Notes: a model not told the origin generated them from the letters alone. Positions 1 to 10,755 are shown, numbered from the stretch's first letter. The stretch is 64,000 nt of DNA from Beijerinckiaceae bacterium (GCA_027533425.1 JAPZUD010000002.1:310001-374000); one strand, 5' to 3'. Numbers and translations: made by a program.

Positions 1-1064
1 TCGCGCTGGACCAGCGCCCCCTCGGTCCCTGCTGCAGCGAAGGGCAGGGCCAGCGGCGTCCCGATCCGGCCCGACAGGGCGATCAGGCCGGTTCCCTCCA
101 GCTTGCGCGGGTTGCGCAGGACCAAAGGCGCCGCATCGGGTGCCGTCCGGGCCTGGAACTCGGTGCAGCCCGCAAGGGCCGCCTCGCCGGTGACAACGAG
201 ATCGGGCCCGAGCACCAGCCCGGTCGCGCGGCGGCGCGATGGCGCGGCAGCGACCAGCGGCGGGCGGGCCGGATCCGACGGGGTCGTGGCAGGCCGGGCG
301 GAGGGCCAGGGCTCGAAGCTGGCGGCGATGGCGACAACGAGCGGGTCGAGCGTAGCCGCCATTGTCTTGTCATAGCCGATCGAGAGCGAGCGGGGCGGGC
401 CTTTGCCATCGCTGGCAACGCGACGGAAGAACTTGCCCTTTTCGGTTTCGCCCGAGATCACGAAGAAATCCGGACGCAGCAGCTTGTAGGTGATTTTCCG
501 GCCCTGGACCTTCGGGTCGGTGCCCTTCTCGAACAGGGCGGGCAACGTATCCTCCGGCTTGAGGACGGAGAGATCGACCGTCACCTTCTCGGCCGCATCC
601 TGCCAGCGCGGGCCGCCGGAGCCGTTGGTGCCGGGTTTCGAGAGCAGCTTGACCGGGATACCGACCTGCATGCCGGAGGCGCGGTCGGTCTGGATGGCGA
701 AGCCGAGCGCTGCCCGCGCCCGGTTGGCCGCATCGGCGAGGCGGCGGCGGGCCGGCTCGGACAGGCTTTCGCCGGGCCTGAGCTTTTCCGCCTCCTCGAA
801 GCGTTTCAGGGCGGCGAAGGTCAGCGGGCCGAAATCGCCCGTGGCCGAGCCCGGGAATTTCGCGACCCAGATCAGGTCACGCTGGATCTGCTTCCGCATC
901 TCGACATCGAGCGCGAGATAGGTCTTCTCGGCTGCTGCGAAGAGCGGGTCGACCGGCTTCGGGGCCGGGGCCTGCGCCATGGCCGGAACGGGAACCGCCA
1001 TCAGCAGCGCCAGCAGGGCGCCGGCCGAAAGCCTTGCCGGAAAATCGTTTTTCCACAGCGACAT
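1..1064 (-). CDS. Secreted protein with peptidoglycan-binding-like and trypsin-like regions (3' end outside window)
   Basis: The minus frame is open from an ATG at 1064 to the window edge (354 codons) with no stop. Residues 1-30 form a signal peptide ending in an AMA|Q-type cleavage site. Residues about 53-112 look like a PG_binding_1 domain: a helical stretch with a GDFGPLT segment and a FAALKRF helix. From about residue 290 a segment with VLGPDLVVTGEAAL and a following Cys recalls the N-terminal beta-barrel of trypsin-like proteases as found in alphaproteobacterial secreted proteins, but no catalytic triad falls inside the window. It is therefore probably periplasmic; protease activity is not shown. 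It is divergent from the alpha-2-macroglobulin gene, with about 170 bases between them that could hold both promoters. Confidence 0.6.
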   Translation of the reverse strand, partial: MSLWKNDFPARLSAGALLALLMAVPVPAMAQAPAPKPVDPLFAAAEKTYLALDVEMRKQIQRDLIWVAKFPGSATGDFGPLTFAALKRFEEAEKLRPGESLSEPARRRLADAANRARAALGFAIQTDRASGMQVGIPVKLLSKPGTNGSGGPRWQDAAEKVTVDLSVLKPEDTLPALFEKGTDPKVQGRKITYKLLRPDFFVISGETEKGKFFRRVASDGKGPPRSLSIGYDKTMAATLDPLVVAIAASFEPWPSARPATTPSDPARPPLVAAAPSRRRATGLVLGPDLVVTGEAALAGCTEFQARTAPDAAPLVLRNPRKLEGTGLIALSGRIGTPLALPFAAAGTEGALVQR

Positions 1065-1235
1065 GGGACAGCTCCGTTCGGTCATTCCCGGGACGCGGAA
1101 AACCCAGCGTGGCACGGGCTCCCGCCCCATGGCAACCCGGGCGCGAACGGATTTCCGTGCGCTGTCGCACATTGCGGGCCGGGCGCAAGGTGATAGTCTG
1201 ACGCTCCCCCTCTCCCCATCAACGGAGCCACCGGC

Positions 1236-4200
1236 ATGCGCGTCGCCCCCCTCCCCTTCCGCGGCTCCCGGTCCGGACGTCTTGCAACGCTCGCCGGCGG
1301 CCTTCTCGGGCTCGGCCTGATGCTGGGCGCGGCATTGGCCCAGACTCCGCAGAAGCCGTTCTCGCGGGATGATCTCGCGACATCCGGTGCCGCGATGGAG
1401 GAGCGGCTCAAGCGCGAGGTGACGCTGCCCGCCAATGCCGAGGTCCAGCGCCTTCTCGCCGCGGGCGAGGCGGCGATGACCCGCAACGATGCCCGGACCG
1501 CCTTGCCGCTGGCGAACCAGGCGGTGCTTGCGGCGCCGTCGAACCCGGCGGCCTGGCGGCTGATGGCCCGGGCAGCGCGCGGCATCACCCCGCGCGACTG
1601 GCGCGAGCGCTATGACCTGCAGGAGCGTGCGGTCAATGCAGCCTATCTCGCGTATCAGCGGTCGCGCAGCCGCGAGGACGAAGCTTCCTCGCTCGGCCTG
1701 CTCGGCCAGATCTTCGAATGGCGGGAAATGTGGCGTCCGGCGCTGACCGCCTACCGGATCAGCCTCGAGGCCAATGACAATGCCGGCATCCGCACGGCCT
1801 ACGAGGCGCTGCGCGAGAAGCGCGGCTTCCGGCTGACCGGCAACGAGGTGGATGCCGATGCCGCCTCGCCGCGCGCCTGCTTCACCTTCTCCGAACCGCT
1901 GGCGCGCGGCCGCGTCGATTTCGCGCCCTATGTCGCGGTATCCGGGCGGGGCGATTTCGCCGTCGTGGCCGAGGACCAGCAGATCTGCGTCGACGGCCTG
2001 CGCCATGGCGAGCGCTATGCCGTGGTGCTGCGCCAGGGCATTCCCTCGGCGATTCCGGGCGAAACCCTGCTCAAGAACGCGGATTACGAGATTTATGTCC
2101 GCGACCGCACGCCTTCGGTCCGCGCCAGCGGCAAGACCTATGTCCTGCCGCGCTCCGGCCAGCAGGGCGTGCCGCTGATCTCGGTCAATACCGACAAGAT
2201 CGGCATCCGCGTGCTGCGGATCGGCGACCGCAACCTGATCAACACGGTGCGCTCCTCCGAGTTCCTCGAACAGATCGACACATCCCAGCTCGACAGGATC
2301 ATCGGCGAGACGGGCCAGCAGGTCTGGCGCGGCACGATGGATGTGAAGAACGAGCTCAACAAGGACGTGACGACCGGTTTTCCGGTGACGGAAGCCACCG
2401 GCAAGCTCGAGCCCGGCGTCTATCTCATCGCGGCGCAGGCCGGCGAGTTCAAGACGGCGAGCGGCGCGACGACGCCGAATGTCGACGGGGATGTCGATAC
2501 CGGCGGCGAGCAGGTGGCGACGCAATGGTTCGTGGTGTCCGATCTCGGCCTGACCGCCTTTTCCGGTCGTGACGGCGTGCATGTGCTGGTGCGCTCGCTC
2601 GCCTCTGCCGAGCCGGTGGCCGATACGGAGATCCGGCTGATCGCCCGGAACAACGAGATCCTCGGCACGGCCCGGACGGATGCGCGCGGCCATGCGAAGT
2701 TCGATGCCGGCCTCTCGCGCGGGGAAGGCGGGCTCGCGCCCGGTCTGGTCACGGCGCAGCTCAAGGAGGATTACGGCTTCCTCGACCTGCAGCAGAGCGC
2801 CTTCGACCTGACCGATCGCGGTGTTTCGGGCCGCGTCGCCCCGACCGGGCTCGACGCGTTCCTCTATGCCGAGCGCGGGGTCTATCGCCCGGGCGAGACG
2901 GTCTATCTCTCCACGCTCCTCCGCGATGCGCGCGGGGCGGCCGTGTCCGGACTGCCGCTGACGCTGGTGGTGCGGCGGCCGGACGGGATGGAATATCGCC
3001 GCTCGGTGGTGGCCGACCAGGGCGCCGGCGGGCGGAGCTGGTCGATCCCGCTCCTCTCCGGCGTGCCGGTGGGCACCTGGCGGATCGCCGCCTATTCCGA
3101 TCCGAAGCGGCCGGCCATCGGCGAGACGACGATCCTCGTCGAGGATTACGTGCCGGAACGGCTGGAGGTGAAGCTCGACAGCCCGGCCAAGGCGATCAAA
3201 TCCGGCGAGAATGCCGAGATCGATGTCGAGGTGCGCTATCTCTACGGCGCCGTGGGCAGCGATCTCTCCGTTTCGGGCGACTGGACGATCCGCCAGGCGG
3301 CAGGCAGCGCGATTCCCGGTTTCGAGGGCTATACGGTCGGGCTGTCGGACGAGACCTTCGAGACGATGCGCAGCGAGTTCGAGGGCACGACGACCGACGA
3401 GGATGGCAAGGCCAAGCTCTCGATCACCCTCACCGAACCGGCCACCACCCTGCCGCTGGAGGCGCAGTTCAACGTGACGGCCTCGGAAACCGGCGGCCGT
3501 GGCGTCGCGCGCTCCATCACCGTGCCGATCGTGCCCAAGGGCGTGGTGATCGGCGTGAAGCCGCTCTTCGGCGATGGCGAGATCGGCGATGGCGGCACGG
3601 CGAAATTCGGCGTGATCATGGCCACGGGCCAGGGCAAGCGCCTGACGAAGCCCGGCCTGAAATGGCAGCTCTCGCGGATCACCCGCAACTACCAGTGGTT
3701 CTTCAAGGAAGGCCGCTGGGCGTATGAATCGATCCGGACCTCCCGCCGCGTGGCGGATGGCGAGGTGGCCGTCTCCGAGACGGCCGTGGCCGAGATCGCC
3801 GCGCGTGTCGGCTGGGGCACCTACCGGCTCGAGGTGCGCAGCAGCGGCGCCGACGATGCCGAGACGGCGCATACCTTCACCGTCGGCTATGTCGCCGATG
3901 CCAAGGCCGATACGCCGGATGTGCTCGACGTGGCGCTCGACAAGAAAGGCTATGCGGCCGGCGAGACGATGCAGATCCGCCTGAATTCGCGCTTCTCGGG
4001 CAAGGCGACGCTGGCGGTTGTCTCGGACCGGATCGCCCATCTCGAGACGATCGACCTCAAGGAAGGCGGGCAGACAGCCTCGCTCAGGGTCAATGCCGAT
4101 TGGGGCGCCGGCGCCTATCTCACCGTGCTGGCGCATCGCCCGCTCGACGAGGCGGCGAAGCGCATGCCCGGCCGGGCTTTGGGCCTGTCCTGGTTCGGCA

Positions 4201-6536
4201 TCGGGCAGGAAGCGCGCAAGATCGGCGTCGCGCTCAATGCGCCGGCGCAGATGCGGCCGCGCGGCACGCTCTCGCTGCCGATCACGCTCGCCAATCTCAA
4301 GGCCGGCGAGGAGGCCTTCGTCACCGTTGCGGCGGTGGATGTCGGCATCCTCAACCTGACGCGCTACCAGAGCCCGAATGCCACGGCGCATTTCTTCGGC
4401 CAGCGCCAGCTCGCCGGCGATCTGCGCGATCTCTATGGCTACCTGATCGACGGGATGCAGGGCGTGCGCGGCGCGATCCGTTCGGGCGGCGATGCCGCGC
4501 CGGAAGCGAAGGGCGAGAAGCCGACGCAGGAGCCGCTCGCGCGCTATTCGGGTGTCGTCAAGGTCAACCCGGACGGCACCGCCCGGATCGATTTCGAGGT
4601 CCCCGCCTTCAACGGGACTGTCCGGGTGATGGCGGTGGCCTGGAGCGCCGACAAGACCGGCGAGGCCAGCAGCGACGTCATCATCCGCGATCCGATCGTG
4701 GTGCAGGCGACGACGCCGCGCTTCCTCGCATTGGGGGACCGGTCGCAATTCCACATCGAGATCAACAATGTGGAGGGGCAGAACGGGGAGTATATCCTCG
4801 ATGTCGACATGCGCGGGCCGGTTTCGGTCAGCCTTGATCCAGCCCTGCGCAAGATCGCGCTCGAGAAGGGCAAGAAGGTTTCCTTCGCGCTGCCGGTCAT
4901 CGCGGCCGGCTTGGGCCTCGCGGAGCTGGACCTGACCCTGCGCGGGGGGGGCGAAACGCTGCCCCAGACCGTCCGGGTGCAGGTGAAGCCCTCGGCGCCG
5001 AGTATCGTCAACCGCATCGTCCGGCCGCTGCCGGGCGGGCAATCGCTCGAAGTCTCGAGCGAGCTGCTGGCGGATTTCGTGCCGCGTTCCGGCTCGGTCT
5101 CGATCACGGCCTCGCCCTTCGCGGCTCTGGATGTGCCCTCGCTGCTCGCGAGCCTCGACCGCTATCCCTATGGCTGCACCGAGCAGACCGTGAGCCGGGC
5201 CATGCCGCTGCTCTATGTCAACCGGCTGGCCTCCATGGAGCAGCTGCAGCTGGATGACAGCGCCGAGAAGCGGATCGGCGCGGCCATCGAGCGGGTCATC
5301 GCCCGGCAGGGCGCGAATGGCGGCTTCGGCCTCTGGGGCATCGGCGGCGGCGATCTCTGGCTCGATGCCTTCGTGGCCGATTTCCTGACCCGCGCGCGGG
5401 AACAGAATATCGCCGTGCCGCAACTCGCCTTCGGGCTGGCGCTCGACCGCTTGCGCAACCAGGTGGCGAATACCACCGATATCCGGAAGGAAGAGGCGGC
5501 AGGCCTTGCCTATGCCATCTATGTGCTGGCCCGGAACGGGCGCCCGGTCATGGGCGACCTGCGCTATCTCGCCGACAACAAGATCGGCGAGTTCAGCTCG
5601 CCGCTCGCCAAGGGCCAGATCGCCGCGGCGCTCGCCCTGCTGGGAGACCGGGGCCGCGCCGACCGGGTGTTCAACGAGGCGCTGACCGCCATCGGCGCGG
5701 CGGCGGATGACACGATCTTCCGCGACGATTACGGCTCGCGCCTGCGCGACAGTGCCGGCCTGCTGGCCCTGCTGGCCGAGACCAATGCCGAGCGGGCGCG
5801 GATCACCCGCGTGGCCAATGTGCTCGACAATGCCCGTCAGAACCGGCGCTACACCTCCACCCAGGAACAGAACTGGATGGTGCTGGCGGCGCAGGCCCTG
5901 CAGAAGGAAGTGGAGAGCTTCTCCCTCACCGTCGACGGGCAGGAACGGCGCGGCGCCTATTACCGCAATGTCAGCCAGGCGGCGCTGGAGGCGAAGCCCG
6001 TGACCCTGCGCAATAACGGCCAGACCCCGGCCCGCGTGGTTTTGTCGGTTTCCGGCATCCCCACCTCTCCGGCGCCGGCGGTTTCGGAGGGCTTCACCGT
6101 CAAGCGGACGATCCACACGCTCGACGGCGAGGAAGTGCAGCCGGACGAGATCCAGCAGAACGAGCGCTATGCCGTACGGCTGGAGATCACCCAGACCGGC
6201 CGTGCCGGTGCGCGGCTGCTTGTCGTCGACCCCCTTCCCGCCGGGCTGGAGATCGAGAATGCCAAGCTGACCGAGGGCAGCACGGAAGGGCTCGACTTCC
6301 TGAAGTCGGACCTCGTGCCCGAGCATACCGAGGCGCGGGATGACCGGTTCGTCGCCTCGATCACGCTTGCTGATGGTGGCGGCAACACGCCCTTCATCAC
6401 CGGCTATCTCGTCCGGGCGGTGACACCGGGGACCTATGTCCATCCGGCGGCGATCGCCGAGGACATGTACCGGCCCGAACGGTTCGGCCGCACCGCCTTC
6501 GGAACGCTCGCCGTCAAGCCGGCGAAGCGGAACTGA
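1236..6536 (+). CDS. Bacterial alpha-2-macroglobulin with thioester
   Basis: 1766 residues, the usual size for bacterial alpha-2-macroglobulins of the YfhM type, which trap proteases in the periplasm. The ATG at 1236 has GGAG upstream and opens a signal peptide (about residues 1-35, ending ALA|Q). There is no lipobox Cys, unlike the lipoprotein form of E. coli. MG-type beta domains fill most of the length. A bait-like linker rich in small and charged residues lies near 1072-1115. The thioester motif is intact: YGCTEQT with Cys1314 and Gln1317, followed by alpha-helical repeats typical of the thioester domain and a C-terminal receptor-like beta domain. The next gene is pbpC, one base after the stop codon; this pairing is well known and suggests that trapping of proteases that breach the wall is coupled to wall repair. 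Confidence 0.95.
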   Translation: MRVAPLPFRGSRSGRLATLAGGLLGLGLMLGAALAQTPQKPFSRDDLATSGAAMEERLKREVTLPANAEVQRLLAAGEAAMTRNDARTALPLANQAVLAAPSNPAAWRLMARAARGITPRDWRERYDLQERAVNAAYLAYQRSRSREDEASSLGLLGQIFEWREMWRPALTAYRISLEANDNAGIRTAYEALREKRGFRLTGNEVDADAASPRACFTFSEPLARGRVDFAPYVAVSGRGDFAVVAEDQQICVDGLRHGERYAVVLRQGIPSAIPGETLLKNADYEIYVRDRTPSVRASGKTYVLPRSGQQGVPLISVNTDKIGIRVLRIGDRNLINTVRSSEFLEQIDTSQLDRIIGETGQQVWRGTMDVKNELNKDVTTGFPVTEATGKLEPGVYLIAAQAGEFKTASGATTPNVDGDVDTGGEQVATQWFVVSDLGLTAFSGRDGVHVLVRSLASAEPVADTEIRLIARNNEILGTARTDARGHAKFDAGLSRGEGGLAPGLVTAQLKEDYGFLDLQQSAFDLTDRGVSGRVAPTGLDAFLYAERGVYRPGETVYLSTLLRDARGAAVSGLPLTLVVRRPDGMEYRRSVVADQGAGGRSWSIPLLSGVPVGTWRIAAYSDPKRPAIGETTILVEDYVPERLEVKLDSPAKAIKSGENAEIDVEVRYLYGAVGSDLSVSGDWTIRQAAGSAIPGFEGYTVGLSDETFETMRSEFEGTTTDEDGKAKLSITLTEPATTLPLEAQFNVTASETGGRGVARSITVPIVPKGVVIGVKPLFGDGEIGDGGTAKFGVIMATGQGKRLTKPGLKWQLSRITRNYQWFFKEGRWAYESIRTSRRVADGEVAVSETAVAEIAARVGWGTYRLEVRSSGADDAETAHTFTVGYVADAKADTPDVLDVALDKKGYAAGETMQIRLNSRFSGKATLAVVSDRIAHLETIDLKEGGQTASLRVNADWGAGAYLTVLAHRPLDEAAKRMPGRALGLSWFGIGQEARKIGVALNAPAQMRPRGTLSLPITLANLKAGEEAFVTVAAVDVGILNLTRYQSPNATAHFFGQRQLAGDLRDLYGYLIDGMQGVRGAIRSGGDAAPEAKGEKPTQEPLARYSGVVKVNPDGTARIDFEVPAFNGTVRVMAVAWSADKTGEASSDVIIRDPIVVQATTPRFLALGDRSQFHIEINNVEGQNGEYILDVDMRGPVSVSLDPALRKIALEKGKKVSFALPVIAAGLGLAELDLTLRGGGETLPQTVRVQVKPSAPSIVNRIVRPLPGGQSLEVSSELLADFVPRSGSVSITASPFAALDVPSLLASLDRYPYGCTEQTVSRAMPLLYVNRLASMEQLQLDDSAEKRIGAAIERVIARQGANGGFGLWGIGGGDLWLDAFVADFLTRAREQNIAVPQLAFGLALDRLRNQVANTTDIRKEEAAGLAYAIYVLARNGRPVMGDLRYLADNKIGEFSSPLAKGQIAAALALLGDRGRADRVFNEALTAIGAAADDTIFRDDYGSRLRDSAGLLALLAETNAERARITRVANVLDNARQNRRYTSTQEQNWMVLAAQALQKEVESFSLTVDGQERRGAYYRNVSQAALEAKPVTLRNNGQTPARVVLSVSGIPTSPAPAVSEGFTVKRTIHTLDGEEVQPDEIQQNERYAVRLEITQTGRAGARLLVVDPLPAGLEIENAKLTEGSTEGLDFLKSDLVPEHTEARDDRFVASITLADGGGNTPFITGYLVRAVTPGTYVHPAAIAEDMYRPERFGRTAFGTLAVKPAKRN

Positions 6537-6537
6537 G

Positions 6538-8610
6538 ATGCGCTGGCGGCGGAGCCTCGCGGTTGCGGCCGGCGGACTGGCGTTGCTCGCCAGCCTTCCG
6601 CTCGGCTTCGCGCTCTATGCGCGGAGCCTGCCGCCGCTCGATCTCGACGCGCTGAAAGAACGCTCCACCATCGTGGTCGACCGGAACGGCAGGCTGCTGC
6701 GGCCCTTTGTGATGGCGGATGGCCGCTGGCGGATGCCGGTGAGTGCGGCGGAGGTGGATCCACGTTTCCTGACGATGCTGATCGCCTACGAGGACCAGCG
6801 CTTCCACCAGCATGCCGGGGTTGATCCTCTGGCGCTCGTTCGGGCAGGGTGGCAATGGCTCGCGCGGGGGCGGATCGTCTCGGGCGGCTCGACCCTGTCG
6901 ATGCAGGTTGCGCGGCTGGTCGAGCCGCGCGAGGCGCGGAGCCTCAGCGCGAAACTCCGGCAGATGGCCCGTGCGATCGAACTGGAGCGCCGCGTCGGCA
7001 AGGAAGGCATCCTCGATCTTTATCTCAGCCTCGCGCCCTATGGCGGCAATCTCGAAGGGCTGCGCGCCGCCTCCCTCGCCTATTTCGGCAAGGAGCCGAC
7101 CCGCCTCTCGAATGCGGAAGCCGCCTTGCTGGTTGCCTTGCCACAATCGCCGGAAAGCCGCCGTCCGGACCGTTTCCCAGCGCGCGCCGAGGCAGCAAGG
7201 CGGCGCGTGATCGAGCGGATGCGCAGCCAGAACACGCTGGCCGAGGCCGAACTGGCCCGGGCGGAGAGTGAGCCCGTGCCGGACAAGCGGCGGCCCTTCC
7301 CGCATCTTGCGGCGCATCGCGCGGAAACGCTGGTGGCGGCAGAGCCGGCGCGGCGGCGGCACGAGACCACGCTCGACCGCGACTGGCAGGTGGTGCTCGA
7401 ACGGCTGGCGCTGGAACGCGCCGAGGCGCAGGGGCCGAAGGTTTCCGTGGCCATCGTCGTTGTCGAGAACGAGACCGGGCAGGTCCGGGCCTCGGTGGGC
7501 GGCGCGGATTATTTCAACGCCGCACGCTGGGGCGGGATCGACCTGACGCGGGCAAGCCGCTCGCCGGGTTCGGCGCTCAAGCCCTTCATCTATGCGCTCG
7601 CCTTCGAGAACGGCCTTGCCCATCCCGAGACGATGCTGGAGGACCGGCCGCAGCGCTTCGGAGCCTATGCGCCGGACAATTTCGACTATGCCTTCCAGGG
7701 CATGGTCACGGCACGGCAGGCACTGCAGATGTCGCTCAACCTGCCGGCGGTGGAATTGCTGCAACTGGTCGGGGCGCAGCGCTTCATTTCCCGGCTGCGC
7801 CAGGCCGGCGCCGTGGTCGAGACGCCGGACGAAAGCGCGCCGGGGCTCGCGATCGGGCTCGGCGGGCTCGGCATCTCGCTGCAGGACCTGACAATGCTCT
7901 ATGCCGGCCTGGCCCGCGGCGGGGTGATGCTGCCCTCGACCGAGCGGCAGGCGCAGGGCCAGGGCCTTCCCTCCCGCTTTGTCGGGCCTGTGCCGGCCTG
8001 GTATGTCGGCGATATCCTTCTTGGCGCACCGCCCCCGGACAACGCGCTGCAGGCGCGGATTGCCTACAAGACCGGAACTTCCTACGGCTATCGCGATGCC
8101 TGGGCGGTCGGCTTCGACCGGAAGCACACGATCGGGGTCTGGGTCGGGCAGGCGGATAACGGCGCCGTTCCGGGACTGATCGGGCGCAAGGTGGCCGCGC
8201 CGGTGCTGTTCGATGCCTTCGCCCGGATCGGGCTTGCCAGCGGGCCGATGCCGCGCCCGCGCGAGGCGCTGGTCGCCAGCAATGCCAGCCTGCCACCGCC
8301 CTTGCGCCATATCAGGCAGGACATTCCGAAAACCGCCCTGCTCGGCAGCCGGCAGGCGCTGCAGATCGCCTTTCCGCCCGATGGCGCCGCCATCGACACC
8401 AAGGCCGAGCGAGCCGATGCGCGCCCGAGCGTGATGGTCAAGATTGCCGGTGGCCTGCCGCCTTTCACCTTGCTGCTCAACGGTGAACCGGTTGGCGGGC
8501 AGCGCCTGCGCCGCGAGATCGAGATCGGGCCGGAGGGACTCGGCTTCGCGCAGATCTCGGTGATCGACGCGACCGGCGCGACAGAGCGGGTGACGATCCG
8601 CCTTCAGTAA
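6538..8610 (+). CDS. pbpC: Penicillin-binding protein 1C, bifunctional transglycosylase/transpeptidase
   Basis: 690 residues from the ATG at 6538, chosen because it follows the upstream stop by one base; an earlier in-frame start at 6436 would lie inside the macroglobulin gene. An N-terminal membrane anchor (about 5-27) is followed by a GT51 glycosyltransferase domain with EDQRFHQH (catalytic Glu85) and GGSTLSMQ. The penicillin-binding transpeptidase domain has Ser345-x-x-Lys348, the Ser399-Leu-Asn triad and Lys511-Thr-Gly. The C-terminal 90 residues fit the BiPBP_C domain typical of PBP1C. The enzyme polymerises and cross-links peptidoglycan at the outer face of the inner membrane. It is translationally coupled to the macroglobulin gene. 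Confidence 0.95.
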   Translation: MRWRRSLAVAAGGLALLASLPLGFALYARSLPPLDLDALKERSTIVVDRNGRLLRPFVMADGRWRMPVSAAEVDPRFLTMLIAYEDQRFHQHAGVDPLALVRAGWQWLARGRIVSGGSTLSMQVARLVEPREARSLSAKLRQMARAIELERRVGKEGILDLYLSLAPYGGNLEGLRAASLAYFGKEPTRLSNAEAALLVALPQSPESRRPDRFPARAEAARRRVIERMRSQNTLAEAELARAESEPVPDKRRPFPHLAAHRAETLVAAEPARRRHETTLDRDWQVVLERLALERAEAQGPKVSVAIVVVENETGQVRASVGGADYFNAARWGGIDLTRASRSPGSALKPFIYALAFENGLAHPETMLEDRPQRFGAYAPDNFDYAFQGMVTARQALQMSLNLPAVELLQLVGAQRFISRLRQAGAVVETPDESAPGLAIGLGGLGISLQDLTMLYAGLARGGVMLPSTERQAQGQGLPSRFVGPVPAWYVGDILLGAPPPDNALQARIAYKTGTSYGYRDAWAVGFDRKHTIGVWVGQADNGAVPGLIGRKVAAPVLFDAFARIGLASGPMPRPREALVASNASLPPPLRHIRQDIPKTALLGSRQALQIAFPPDGAAIDTKAERADARPSVMVKIAGGLPPFTLLLNGEPVGGQRLRREIEIGPEGLGFAQISVIDATGATERVTIRLQ

Positions 8611-8636
8611 CGGCGTCCGTCCGCAGCGTCCTGTGG

Positions 8637-8651
8637 TTAACGCTTGCTCAA
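8637..8651 (+). promoter_or_regulatory. Candidate CtrA box upstream of chemoreceptor gene
   Basis: TTAA-N7-TCAA, seven of eight matches to the alphaproteobacterial CtrA consensus TTAA-N7-TTAA, 48 bases before the GTG of the chemoreceptor gene. A similar site precedes the second chemoreceptor gene. A match of this length can arise by chance, so this rests mainly on context. Confidence 0.35.
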
Positions 8652-8699
8652 CGGCCCTGTGCGATCCTGCAATCCCCGTTTCTGTGGCAGGAGCCTTCC

Positions 8700-10394
8700 G
8701 TGGCATCCATGTTTTCGCGCCGCTCCGTGGCCTTCGAAATCTACGCGGTCTTTGCCGTGATCCTCGCCGTGTTCGCGCTGGTCGGTGTCATGGTGCGCAA
8801 TCTCAGCGGCACCATGGTGGGTGATGCCCGTGACGCGGTATGGGAAGCTTCGGTGCCGCCCACGATCGTCTTTGCGCTGCAGGACAGCCTCTGGCGCAAC
8901 CATCAGGACGCTGTGCGTGCCGTGCTTAACCCTGCCGAGGCGGGGCCATTGCGGGCCGCGATCGAGACGCGTCGGCAGGCATCGGAAGCCAAGTGGAAGG
9001 AACTTACTGCTTTCGCACCGTATTTCCCACCCGATGTGAAGGCCTCCGTCGAGGCAACCGACAAGGCCATTGCCGGCTTCTACACGGATATCGGCGCGCT
9101 GATGAAATCCGCCGATGCCGCGACTGGTCTCGAGCCACGGGCGCAGGCGATTGCCGCGCAGGCCGCGAAGACGCAGGCGCTGGCGAACCAGATCGAGTCC
9201 ATGCTCGTGACGATGCGCGCCCGCATCCAGAGCGTGCACCAGAAGATGGAGGCCAGTGCCGCCGAGGCGATGAAGGGGCTGATGCTGGCGGGGCTGGCGC
9301 TGCTGGTCCTGGTCGGGATGGCGGCGCTGGTCATCCAGCGGCGGATGATCGCCCCGGTCACGGCGATGACGCGCGTCATGGCCGCGCTGGCCGCGGGCCG
9401 GCGTGATGTCGTGCTGCCGGAGACGAAGCGCCGCGACGAAGTCGGCCAGCTCGCCGAGACGGTCCGGGCCTTCCACCGGAGCCTCGAGGAAACCGAGACG
9501 CTCCGGCAGGCGCAGGAGGCGGAGCGACTTGCCAGCGAGGCTCGTCGCAAGAGCGAGATGGATGCGCTGGCCGAGGCGTTCGAGGCGCGGGTCGGCCGCG
9601 TCGTGTCCAGCGTCACCGGCGCAGTGGGGCTGCTCGAAACGGCGGCGGAGGCCATGTCCCGCGAGGCAGGTTCCGCCACGATGGAAGCGACCGCCGTGGC
9701 TGCGGCCTCAGAACAGGCGACCGAGAATGTGCGGGCGGTGGCCGGCGCGACAGCCGATCTCTCGACCGCGATGAACGAGGTCGGCAGCCAGATCGGCCAG
9801 AGCACGGACAGGATCCGCGCCGTGACGGAACAGGCCCTGCAGACCGACCACGAGATGAAGACGCTGGGTTCGGCGGCCGAATCGATCGGGACGGTCGCGA
9901 AGGTGATCAGCGACATCGCCAGCCAGACGAACCTGCTGGCCCTGAACGCGACGATCGAGGCGGCCCGTGCCGGCGAGGCCGGCCGGGGATTCGCCGTCGT
10001 TGCGCAGGAAGTGAAGGAACTCGCGGCCCAGACCGCAAAGGCAACCGATGAGATTGCCGGCCAGATCCGGGCAATCCAGGAGGCCAGCTCGCTGGCGATC
10101 GAGGCCATTCACGCCATCACGGAAACGCTGGGCGAGGTCAACACGCTGGCAGAGGCCGTGGGCGGGTCGATCAGCCAGCAGATGATGACCACGGGTGTCA
10201 TTGCCGGGAATATCGAGGAGGCGGCACGCGGGACAGTCGAGGTCACCAAGAACATCTCGAATGTCAGCGTGGCCATTTCGAATTCGAACTCCCTGGTCGA
10301 TCAGGTGCTCGGCTCTGCGCGCGAATTGTCCCGCGAGGGGGCGGCGTTGGGAAGCGCAGTGGATGAATTCCTCGGCTCCATCCGGGCGGCCTGA
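8700..10394 (+). CDS. Methyl-accepting chemotaxis protein, membrane-bound
   Basis: 564 residues. The GTG at 8700 is preferred over the ATG at 8709 because AGGAG (8689-8693) lies six bases before it. TM1 spans about 14-33, a periplasmic helical region of the four-helix-bundle type spans about 35-190, TM2 about 192-212 and a HAMP domain follows. The cytoplasmic signalling coiled coil contains the conserved hairpin with [17 protein letters not shown] and [11 protein letters not shown] around residues 404-440. It should relay ligand binding to CheW/CheA; no che genes are in the window, so the ligand and partner array are unknown. It is a single-gene unit after pbpC, with a candidate CtrA site upstream. 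Confidence 0.95.
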   Translation: MASMFSRRSVAFEIYAVFAVILAVFALVGVMVRNLSGTMVGDARDAVWEASVPPTIVFALQDSLWRNHQDAVRAVLNPAEAGPLRAAIETRRQASEAKWKELTAFAPYFPPDVKASVEATDKAIAGFYTDIGALMKSADAATGLEPRAQAIAAQAAKTQALANQIESMLVTMRARIQSVHQKMEASAAEAMKGLMLAGLALLVLVGMAALVIQRRMIAPVTAMTRVMAALAAGRRDVVLPETKRRDEVGQLAETVRAFHRSLEETETLRQAQEAERLASEARRKSEMDALAEAFEARVGRVVSSVTGAVGLLETAAEAMSREAGSATMEATAVAAASEQATENVRAVAGATADLSTAMNEVGSQIGQSTDRIRAVTEQALQTDHEMKTLGSAAESIGTVAKVISDIASQTNLLALNATIEAARAGEAGRGFAVVAQEVKELAAQTAKATDEIAGQIRAIQEASSLAIEAIHAITETLGEVNTLAEAVGGSISQQMMTTGVIAGNIEEAARGTVEVTKNISNVSVAISNSNSLVDQVLGSARELSREGAALGSAVDEFLGSIRAA

Positions 10395-10434
10395 GCGCGG
10401 GATAGGCCGGAGACACGGGAAGGACCGGGGAAAA

Positions 10435-10509
10435 TGGTGGGCGCGACAGGGATCGAACCTGTGACCCCTTCGGTGTGAACGAAGTGCTCTTCCGCTGAGC
10501 TACGCGCCC
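10435..10509 (-). tRNA. tRNA-Val (anticodon CAC)
   Basis: The minus strand reads GGGCGCG as 5' acceptor and CGCGCCC as 3' acceptor with discriminator A and an encoded CCA (10435-10437). The anticodon stem CTTCG/CGAAG closes a seven-base loop TTCACAC, giving anticodon CAC, which reads the valine codon GUG. The T arm carries GGTTCGATCC and the D arm GTAGCTCAGC. All arms pair; length is 75 bases with CCA. Confidence 0.97.
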
Positions 10510-10587
10510 CAGAGCGCTGGGGATAGGCCAAGCGGAAACGGACGTCAAGGCGAAGCATGGCGGGCCCCGTGATGGAAACAACAGCCG

Positions 10588-10607
10588 ATGTTGCGACGGC
10601 GCAACAT
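10588..10607. repeat. Perfect 20-base inverted repeat between tRNA-Val and the L,D-transpeptidase gene
   Basis: ATGTTGCG and CGCAACAT (8-base arms) separated by ACGG. It lies 78 bases upstream of the tRNA 5' end and 148 bases upstream of the transpeptidase start. No T-run follows on either strand, so an operator is more likely than a terminator. A second imperfect palindrome, GTGTGCTAGCGCAC, lies at 10650-10663. Confidence 0.5.
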
Positions 10608-10755
10608 TGGTACCAGAAGGAGGCAGGAACCCGCCGCGATCACGCAGTTGTGTGCTAGCGCACTTGTCAACTTTAACGCACAGGAGTCATAGGTGGCTTC
10701 AGATTTTTCGCGTCGCAGTCGATGCGGCGAGCTTCAAACGGCATGGGGAATAAAG

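Noticed and set aside
6514-8706. 730-residue open frame on the minus strand antisense to pbpC
   Set aside because: It is a codon-position shadow typical of high-GC DNA, overlaps a clearly coding gene with intact motifs, and has no recognisable domain.
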